From Theristus sp. LFF4_11 (taxonomy: Eukaryota; Nematoda; Chromadorea; Monhysterida; Xyalidae), in contig JASANC010005261.1 of the NCBI GenBank assembly GCA_030248135.1, forward strand, positions 1 to 64,000: 64,000 nucleotides of DNA. Reading direction: 5' to 3'. Shown piece after piece: positions 59,701-64,000 of the stretch. Every line of letters starts with the position of its first letter. The stretch's first letter is position 1. The position numbers were made by a program, and so were the translations under genes. A model generated the notes under the pieces. That model saw nothing but the letters and a program-made list of their open reading frames with translations. It had not been told where the DNA came from and made no database searches.

Positions 59701-59950
59701 CTCACAAACTTGCCAAAACATTGACATGCCAGCGTGATCGGAGTTTCAGTGTTCAAATGGCAACACTGACCAGTTCATTTCTGACGTGCAGTTCGTTCAG
59801 CAGTTTTTCCAATTGTATTCGAAGGTAGAAGTTCTCCTCTTGCAGTTGTTCGTGCATCTTTCCATCGTCATCGCTGCTGACAACTTTTGCCTGTGTGCTA
59901 CTGCTGTGACTGTTGTTGTTGTGGTTGGTCTTTGGTGGCGGTGGTGACCC
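29304..59950 (-). CDS. RIMBP: RIM-binding protein (RIMBP/rimb-1) homologue, 31 exons traced, 5' end missing
   Basis: Exons are 59950-59771, 55624-55259, 54854-54531, 54405-54127, 51290-51036, 48209-48078, 47950-47860, 47306-46990, 46858-46601, 46501-46049, 45830-45689, 45531-45265, 44819-44671, 44594-44471, 44404-44228, 44159-43900, 43346-43245, 40680-40567, 40398-40092, 39668-39602, 39506-39250, 38854-38737, 33804-33534, 33276-33041, 32673-32425, 31901-31797, 31654-31350, 31281-31157, 31001-30717, 29746-29402 and 29312-29304 (stop TAA). Every junction keeps phase, giving 2222 residues. The order of N-terminal coiled coils, SH3-I, three FN3 domains, SH3-II and SH3-III is diagnostic. RIM-binding proteins are presynaptic active-zone scaffolds whose SH3 domains bind proline motifs of RIM and voltage-gated calcium channels. 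Residues run higher than in vertebrate RIMBPs because of long Gln-, His- and Ser-rich linkers. The initiating exon lies above 59950 and was not found. Donors at 47859 (gtccaa), 44470 (gtccgt) and 45688 (gttgga) are non-optimal. Confidence 0.93.
30717..31281 (-). CDS. RIMBP: RIMBP SH3-III domain exons
   Basis: Exons 31281-31157 and 31001-30717 encode the third SH3: [20 protein letters not shown] (ALYDY-like start and SPN motif), then [40 protein letters not shown]. The conserved FYxGE, GLVPSNF and acidic MDEDG features are all present. A Met/Gln/Pro-rich tail follows ([16 protein letters not shown]). Confidence 0.92.
31350..32673 (-). CDS. RIMBP: RIMBP linker exons between SH3-II and SH3-III
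   Basis: Exons 32673-32425, 31901-31797 and 31654-31350 join in phases 2, 2 and 2. The content is Arg/Tyr/Pro-rich with repeated DPYAT motifs ([29 protein letters not shown]) and arginine clusters ([16 protein letters not shown]). This looks like an intrinsically disordered linker, with no known domain. Confidence 0.82.
33041..33804 (-). CDS. RIMBP: RIMBP SH3-II domain exons
   Basis: Exons 33804-33534 and 33276-33041 encode a variable lead-in and then [32 protein letters not shown], joined in phase 0 to [20 protein letters not shown] and [10 protein letters not shown]. This matches the second SH3 of RIM-binding proteins, including the LIPxNMV signature. The split of the SH3 after the LK-VYG position is the usual one in this family. 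Confidence 0.93.
33805..35687. other. RIMBP intron sequence, no other gene seen
   Basis: Intron DNA rich in alternating pyrimidine-purine CA/TG and GTACATGTA-type runs. Short open frames occur on both strands but none has splice support, a motif or a family match. Confidence 0.5.
35688..36188 (-). CDS. RIMBP: Probable cassette exon of RIMBP (501 nt, phase 2-2)
   Basis: The minus-strand frame is open throughout and Gln/Pro/His-rich: [20 protein letters not shown], then [20 protein letters not shown] and [20 protein letters not shown]. It ends at donor AG|gtacac in phase 2, exactly what the next exon (33804) needs. An acceptor in matching phase occurs at 36189 but has a poor pyrimidine tract. 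Its length of 167 codons is a multiple of three, so including or skipping it keeps the RIMBP frame. The alternative frame of similar length is Ala/Ser/Thr-rich and lacks phase-compatible ends. Confidence 0.5.
36189..38736. other. RIMBP intron sequence with dense CA/TG and CG-containing repeats
   Basis: Unusually GC-rich for an intron here (about 36300-37450). It contains many cacacac, tgcgtgtg and gtatgtatgtac stretches on both strands. A 325-codon minus-strand ORF at 36297-37274 is rich in Cys, Arg and Val-Cys-Val-Cys, as expected of translated CA/TG repeat, and is not taken as a gene. Confidence 0.5.
38737..43346 (-). CDS. RIMBP: RIMBP linker exons between FN3-III and SH3-II
   Basis: Exons are 43346-43245, 40680-40567, 40398-40092, 39668-39602, 39506-39250 and 38854-38737. 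They encode Ser/Pro/Ala/Gln-rich sequence with some distinctive blocks: [40 protein letters not shown] and [17 protein letters not shown]. The 168-nt intron 40566-40399 happens to be open in frame (bounded by gtgctt and ttgttgcag), so retention would add 56 residues; I treat it as spliced. The intron 43244-40681 shows nothing else. Confidence 0.8.
39026..39158. repeat. Small inverted-repeat element with GTCAC pentamers
   Basis: CGTTCATACT at 39026-39035 recurs as AGTATGAACG at 39149-39158. Between them lie five to six copies of GTCAC/ACGTC (39061-39084), which create repeated CRE-like ACGTCA cores. It lies in a RIMBP intron. Confidence 0.6.
43900..44404 (-). CDS. RIMBP: RIMBP FN3-III exons
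   Basis: Exons 44404-44228 and 44159-43900 encode [27 protein letters not shown], a proline-rich loop, [20 protein letters not shown] and, after the intron, [20 protein letters not shown] followed by [14 protein letters not shown]. The Trp in strand B, the Tyr-Val-Tyr strand and the final TxR(T)xEG(xxS) pattern fit FN3. The remaining sequence to 43900 is a Ser/Thr/Ala linker. Confidence 0.9.
44471..44819 (-). CDS. RIMBP: RIMBP FN3-II exons
   Basis: Exons 44819-44671 and 44594-44471 encode [40 protein letters not shown] and, across the intron, [20 protein letters not shown] ending FVDFKTLP. The SW-PSNSN-HV-LN pattern matches the second FN3 of RIM-binding proteins closely. The donor at 44470 (gtccgt) is unusual. 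Confidence 0.9.
45265..45830 (-). CDS. RIMBP: RIMBP FN3-I exons
   Basis: Exon 45830-45689 contains the [20 protein letters not shown] lead-in. Exon 45531-45265 contains [60 protein letters not shown] and [20 protein letters not shown]. The order and the WSPP, YHVCVDG and [10 protein letters not shown] strands fit the first FN3 of the family. Confidence 0.92.
46049..46501 (-). CDS. RIMBP: RIMBP linker exon after SH3-I
   Basis: A 151-codon exon bounded by acceptor ctgcgcag and donor gtcggt, phase 0 at both ends. It is Ser/Ala/His/Thr-rich ([34 protein letters not shown]) with a short tyrosine-rich end ([17 protein letters not shown]). No domain is seen. Confidence 0.78.
46601..47306 (-). CDS. 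RIMBP: RIMBP SH3-I domain exons
   Basis: Exon 47306-46990 ends in [39 protein letters not shown]. Exon 46858-46601 continues with [20 protein letters not shown] and VEAV, then a poly-Gln linker. The split falls at the same MDE-DxFYEGE position as in SH3-III. All SH3 signature positions are present. Confidence 0.93.
47307..47859. other. RIMBP intron, no feature seen
   Basis: AT-rich intron between the linker exon and the SH3-I exon. No repeat or other gene was recognised. Confidence 0.45.
47860..48209 (-). CDS. RIMBP: RIMBP coiled-coil exon and following linker exon
   Basis: Exon 48209-48078 encodes [20 protein letters not shown] followed by [12 protein letters not shown], a clear heptad pattern of the type found in the N-terminal half of RIM-binding proteins. 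Exon 47950-47860 follows in phase 0 ([20 protein letters not shown]). Its donor, gtccaa, was chosen to keep phase 1 for the SH3-I exon and is the weakest junction in the chain. Confidence 0.75.
48210..51035. other. RIMBP intron, possible unassigned coding segment near 50.6-50.8 kb
   Basis: The intron is mostly AT-rich with tgtacatgtatg-type runs. A minus-strand stretch at 50812-50594 reads [20 protein letters not shown] and [20 protein letters not shown]. It has a more protein-like composition than its surroundings, but I found no pair of splice sites that would place it in the RIMBP frame. Confidence 0.35.
51036..51290 (-). CDS. RIMBP: RIMBP linker exon
   Basis: An 85-codon exon, phase 0 at both ends (acceptor tttcttcag, donor gtctgt). 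It is Ser/Asn/Gln-rich ([40 protein letters not shown]). No domain is seen. Confidence 0.72.
51291..54126. other. RIMBP intron with an unexplained GC-rich segment
   Basis: Mostly AT-rich. The segment 53151-53620 is GC-rich and open in several frames on the plus strand, starting after a strong acceptor-like tctcttttttctctttgcag. See findings. Confidence 0.4.
54127..55624 (-). CDS. RIMBP: Three low-complexity RIMBP exons (His/Gln/Ser-rich)
   Basis: Exons 55624-55259, 54854-54531 and 54405-54127 are each phase 0 at both ends and have good splice signals. They encode long disordered sequence: [60 protein letters not shown]. Short blocks such as [12 protein letters not shown] and [18 protein letters not shown] may be functional. 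They are assigned to RIMBP because strand, phase and position fit between the coiled-coil exon and SH3-I. Confidence 0.75.
55095..55233. mobile_element. Complete hairpin MITE in a RIMBP intron
   Basis: The 139-bp palindrome starts CAACTAGCTGATTGGCTGGG and ends accaatcagctagttg; arms of about 60 bp share GTGCAGTTGATGCATGCA. It ends 25 nt from the donor of exon 55624-55259. Same family as 27210-27321. Confidence 0.8.
55625..59770. other. Large RIMBP intron, no gene seen
   Basis: About 4.1 kb with many tgtatgtac, catatgc and cacatgc stretches up to 58.6 kb, then AT-rich sequence. Around 59350-59530 the plus strand has repeated ttataagac / ttataaggc motifs (ttccacttataagaccccca, cccgtttataaggcccgaac), the style of DNA-transposon ends, but I could not define a complete element. 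Confidence 0.45.
59771..59950 (-). CDS. RIMBP: Most 5' RIMBP exon found (coiled coil)
   Basis: A 60-codon exon, phase 0 at both ends (acceptor acttttag, donor gtcagt). After an Asn/Ser/Gln-rich start it encodes [20 protein letters not shown] and [10 protein letters not shown], a strong heptad repeat. This fits the N-terminal coiled coils of RIM-binding proteins. Upstream exons, including the start codon, remain to be found beyond 59951. Confidence 0.75.
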
Positions 59951-61489
59951 CTAAAAGTAAAACATACTGTCACAAAAGTCTTGTACAATAGTCGCCTTGG
60001 CTTTTTCAGTGCATGCAGAGCATTAGCTGATTAGCTGTTGCCTGTTGGTTGCCTGAATCACAAAGTACAATGTACATACAAATGAATTTTACTTATTTAT
60101 ATTATTTGTGTATTTGCGCCCACCTCCTTTCCCCACCGGTTCCAGAACCCGAAGGTACAAATCTTGCACCCAGCACCAGTGATGATTTGAGTTCAACCTC
60201 GATTTCACTGGCTTCGTCCGCTATATCCCCGCGATATTATTCTTTGGCTTTTTTAATTTCTGGGCCAATCGGTTGTGTGAAACAATGGAGTTTTTAATCA
60301 AAACAACGTGTTTGGGGTTCATGGAAGACAGACATAATAAATCATGTCTTTATTGGATTCTAATAACAATAAACTGCAGAAGCTACTAGCCATTCAACCC
60401 GTGTCTACGCCCTACGGGCCGGATAAAAAAATTTGATTTTGCTGTTGAGCTTTACTTTCTGTTTAATCTAATGCATAATTTCCAGCTGAAAAATGGAAGG
60501 AATGAAGTTGAACATTTATTCGTGTAGATCTGGTTAAAATTTCAATTCCAATGGTGGTTGCCGGTTGGTACGCCACCACAGGGCATCAAAGTGCAAAAAA
60601 TGTGGTTGCCTTTATTTCTGCGCCCCCCCTCATTAATCGACTTCAATGCAAACCTGCCCCCGTTTTTTTATTCAGCCATTTAATTTTAACTAAAAAACAT
60701 TTTTGTATCATTTTTTTAAACGAAGCAATGTAACTTGGCTATGCTTTTTGACAGTCGCCACATTTACATTTGGTAAAAAACATTTTGCTCTGCTTTACAG
60801 CAAGCCAGTCCTGTCACCGTTGTCTTGCCGGAATACCGCACGGGGCCCGGATTGAAAAAAACCACAGGAACGGGGCTGAAACTGGTACTTTGAGATCATT
60901 CGAATAAAAAAGGCAAATCAGGAAAACTTCCCGAACGACATGAAAAATGTGAAATATTATTTCAGATTGCCAAAAGATTTTTTACAATCGTTAGCCGATT
61001 CCAAACTATCGACATGCTTTTGAACCACTCTGTTTTTCTACTGAGGACTTTGTTGTCACATTTCTGGGTATTTTTGCTGGTGACAATGTGGTCGTTTTTT
61101 TAGTTGGTTATTGATTAGAAACATACAAAACGAGTTTGAAAATAAACTTCGAAATGTATGCCGCACGTGCATAACTTTCCCTTAAAGCGTAGTTTTAGCA
61201 TAACTTTTTTTGTAGAGATACCAGTCGGCAACAAAAACGCGTAATACGCTCGATTACGCAAACACGGTTACCAAAAGAATTTTCAGTGTAATCATTTGGC
61301 TTTCCACAGCAACTACGCATCTGAAATAATGTACCGTGGAACATTATTCAATTTTTCAAAAGTAAATTGAAAAGGCCTGAAGGCATGAATGTAGGCAAGA
61401 ACAATGTAATAATGTATGTCGATAAATTCCCGAATGTGAAATTACCGTTAGCGCAGTGGTCGAAATGTGCGTTTCATTACCCGGGGTAC

Positions 61490-62149
61490 AGTTCCGGCCC
61501 GCTAATTCCGGCCTGAAGAGTTCCGGCCCCTCATTCCGGCCAAACGAATTCCGGCCCGAAGAACTCCGGAGGAGAATTTCAGCGAGCACGAACAATTTTA
61601 AAACACACGAAGTGATTTTGGTAATAAAATAATAAAATAAAAAATATCGATGTTCACATGTTACAGTGTATTTTCAATGATGTTCGTCCCGTTTGCTTTT
61701 TTTTTGAAAGAGAAACCTTTTGGAAAGAAAGAAATTACAAATAAAACGATTATTTTTTGTCATGAACAGGATTTGTGACCCTTTTACCTTCTCAAAAAGG
61801 CTTGGCTTAGGATTAGGATTATGATTAGGAACCTACGAGTCGTTGCAAGCAAGTTCTGATCAAAAAGAAAAAAAAACACTTAAGAATGTATACAAATCGG
61901 AATGTAAGTAAATTTCGAGGGGGGAGGCACTAGTGCAGAAAGTCAAGTCAAGTCATTATGTTCAACTTGCTGGAACAAAAAAATACAAACCTCAGGTATT
62001 GTTCTGCACGGCTAACAAAGCTTCAAACTAGCTGCATGAATTTATTTATTCACAATTTATTTACCAAAAACAAGTGTGGTTTATTGTTCTTGCTGACGAA
62101 AATTAATCGGGCCGGAATTTTTCGGGCCGGAATTCTTCGGACCGGAATA
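61490..62149. mobile_element. DNA element with tandem TTCCGGCC motifs in inverted ends
   Basis: The left end carries five copies of (A/G)TTCCGGCC, 13-18 bp apart (61491-61560). The right end carries three in reverse orientation (62107-62145, GGGCCGGAATTTTTCGGGCC, GGAATTCTTCGGACCGGAAT). The outermost bases are flanked by GTAC on both sides (61486-61489, 62150-62153). The interior has no transposase ORF and includes another dispersed repeat, so the element is composite. Confidence 0.6.
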
Positions 62150-62937
62150 GTACACGAGCCTTCATTACAAGACGAAAAGGACGAAAGCTTTTTAAGAACT
62201 TTTTTGTTACGACAACCATGTGAACCGCGTGCTTCGTTTACAAATATATATCTTCCAGCAATATATTTTGATTACTGAAACAGGCAATGTGTATAGTGTA
62301 TTTAATTTGATTCGAGCAACTAAATGAAATAAAGATTATTTACTTCGTCGAAAAAACACGCGAACAGCTATTAATTCAGGTACATTTTCTATACGTAATA
62401 CAAAATGTACATATTACCCGTGTATAAAAATATGAACATGTGGATTGTGATACCTTCCCGTATTTGTACAGTTTTGAAATTATTGCGCGGATTTTAACTA
62501 TTTTGTCTGCACATTTTACAGACACAGCTATAAAATAGCACATCATGTTTCTTTTTCTTGAGTGCTTAAAACCGTGTTTCTCACAGCCACCTTTATCTGC
62601 AGTGACAAGACTTATGCACACGTACTTGAAGCGCTGAACAGCCATAGACAATGAGCTGTTAAATTTAATGTATGTGCAAAGCGTTGTACATAATTTGTGT
62701 AAGACATAAAATACGCACCATGTTCTAGCTATTATTCCAAATAGCATGTTAGCGTGTCCGATGGTAATTTATTTCTTCCGTGAGAACCGTTGTAATCTCC
62801 TCGTATCATTTTGTTAAACTGGCTTATAAACACCATTTTTAGTTCAGTTCAAGTCTTTTGTGTCTTTTAATTTGTTAAGTCACAAAAATTGTGGCCGCTC
62901 AAAACACATCACAGGGTGGTTCGAAATTACCAATATT

Positions 62938-63047
62938 CGAATTTCCGGCCCACCCATTACCGTCCCACCCATTACCGGCCCGACATTTCCGGCCCACTCG
63001 TTTCCAGCCCACTCATTTCCGGCCCGCCCATTACCGGCCCAGCCCAA
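62938..63047. repeat. Tandem TTCCGGCCCACCCATTACC-type repeat
   Basis: Seven or eight imperfect copies of a 12-15-bp unit (ATTTCCGGCCCACCCATTAC, gtcccacccattaccggcccgac and so on). The core TTCCGGCCC is that of the element at 61490-62149, so it may be a solo end of the same family. Confidence 0.65.
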
Positions 63048-63186
63048 TAATCAGTTCTTCCTTCGCTGTATTTCGCCACGGACAACGAAAATGAACTGAA
63101 ACCTCACTCTAAACTGTACTTCCTGCTCACCGACATGCTTTTAACAAAAATATTTAAATTTTTTTATTTCGGTTTTAGTTTTCATT

Positions 63187-64000
63187 TTGCTCCGATTTGT
63201 TCATGACATTTCGAAGTCGACCGACACGCACCGCGTGAAGTTGCCAAGGCTCAGTGCCATTGCAGCTGCCACCTGTTACGTTTGCACAGCAGTTCTTTTC
63301 ACAATAAGATACGCAGGTTTAGACGGAGAAACGAAACGGAGAAGCGAAACGAAACGGTGCGTCTGCTACAAGAAAAACTGCCGCCAACAGAGACGATGGA
63401 GCAGGAAAAACGACGCCCAGCAGCTACTGGTGAGTGGACTGTTGATTCATTGTGCGACGCATTGCGTGACGTGGTATCTCTCAAGGAACGTATCGATCGT
63501 ATTTACGGATCAGAGAATTCGCAGGTTACGGACGATTCAGATGTGTGCAACGATACCGGTAAGCTGTTTGAGGAGCAAGTGGACATGTTTGCTGTGAATG
63601 TCAGAAAGAAAACGACGATGCACTGCATATTTTGCAATGGTGAACACTGGAGCGACGAGTGCCAAAAGGTGGCCAGTGCGGATGAACGTGAACGATTTCT
63701 CAGAGAAAATAACCGCTGTTTTTCGTGTGCACAACGTGGACATCGAATTCGAGTGTATACGACACGGCGTGCTTGTTTCTATTGACGAAAAGACGGTCAT
63801 CATCGATCCATTTGCCGATTCCAATTCGGTAACGCTCGTAGAAACGCACTAGGTGGTGTGGAAAAGCAAAATTCGGATGAACCTGTGGTGAGCGACTGTG
63901 CACATTCTGGCGACGACAAAGAAGCAGAACCGGGTGGGATTACCAGTGCTGTGGTGGAGAACGCAACTACGAAGAATGGTGTGCTGATGACGGCCGAAGT
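63187..64000 (+). mobile_element. BEL/Pao-type LTR retrotransposon, gag end, interrupted and running off the window
   Basis: The frame open from 63282 (a likely internal ATG lies at 63396) encodes a helical gag-like segment (SLCDALRDVVSLKERIDRIY) and then zinc knuckles: CIFCNGEHWSDEC at about 63630-63668 and CFSCAQRGH at about 63718-63744. The paired, unevenly spaced knuckles are typical of BEL/Pao gag. A TGA at 63783-63785 stops the frame at a place where this family usually has a cysteine, and the second knuckle also lacks its last cysteine. The same frame is open again from 63786 to the end of the window and ends in sequence resembling the approach to the Pao protease (NGVLMTAEV). No LTR was identified. 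This copy is most likely dead. Confidence 0.7.

Larger units (their letters stand above)
59951..63186. other. Region upstream of RIMBP, mainly repeats
   Basis: No exon could be supported. A plus-strand ORF at 60049-60297 (Ser-rich) lacks a recognised motif. The TIR element at 61490-62149 and a related half-tract at 62938-63047 lie here. Between them are a TTAGGA-type tract (aaaaaggcttggcttaggattagg, 61795-61818) and a dispersed repeat matching 25398-25470. The RIMBP start and promoter may lie in this stretch or further right. Confidence 0.45.

Noticed and set aside
59542..59727. Minus-strand ORF with a transposase-like feel
   Set aside because: No catalytic motif could be identified and the stretch is only 61 codons; nearby ttataag motifs alone do not define an element.
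1..64000. CRISPR arrays, bacterial operons, phage or biosynthetic clusters
   Set aside because: The window is eukaryotic; the regular repeats are satellite, minisatellite or transposon ends, without spacer structure or associated genes.

Overview
This is animal genomic DNA. Every recognisable gene is split by GT-AG introns, the products are metazoan (a ciliary transition-zone protein, a DNA polymerase delta subunit, a kinetochore subunit, a presynaptic scaffold), and the window ends in a BEL/Pao retrotransposon. A small invertebrate, possibly a nematode or other ecdysozoan, fits the mix of compact and repeat-swollen introns, but nothing seen fixes the species.

Layout: (1) 835-2464 (+) holds three exons of a TMEM17 homologue; its first and last exons were not found. 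(2) 3.5-8.3 kb is repeat: a G/T-rich tract, then three tandem ~1.4-1.6 kb units full of a telomere-like motif. (3) 9299-9705 (-) is a two-exon, 107-residue single-pass membrane protein; a tentative divergent gene starts at 10012. (4) 12172-12612 is a 35-bp minisatellite. (5) 13256-17541 (-) is a complete 11-exon POLD2 homologue whose introns carry a hAT-type element, a tRNA-derived SINE and half of a hairpin MITE. (6) 17.6-21.9 kb is nested repeat, including a 1.42-kb foldback element with 9-bp target duplications. (7) 21994-23996 (-) is a gene with RanBP2-type zinc fingers, one lacking a zinc-binding cysteine, with a small C2H2 ORF antisense in an intron. (8) 25760-27505 (+) is a complete 7-exon SPC25 homologue. 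(9) 29304-59950 (-) is a RIM-binding protein gene of at least 31 exons, in phase throughout, with the order coiled coil, SH3, three FN3, SH3, SH3; its first coding exon is not found. (10) 60-63 kb is repeat, and 63187-64000 (+) is the gag end of a BEL/Pao element with an in-frame stop.

The genes do not form a pathway. SPC25 and RIMBP are convergent. Exon boundaries were read by eye from splice signals, phase continuity and remembered family sequence; no alignment was run. I see no sign of a wholly new molecular system. The most unusual items are the transposon insertions abutting splice sites, the Cys-to-Phe zinc finger and the symmetric 501-nt exon of RIMBP.
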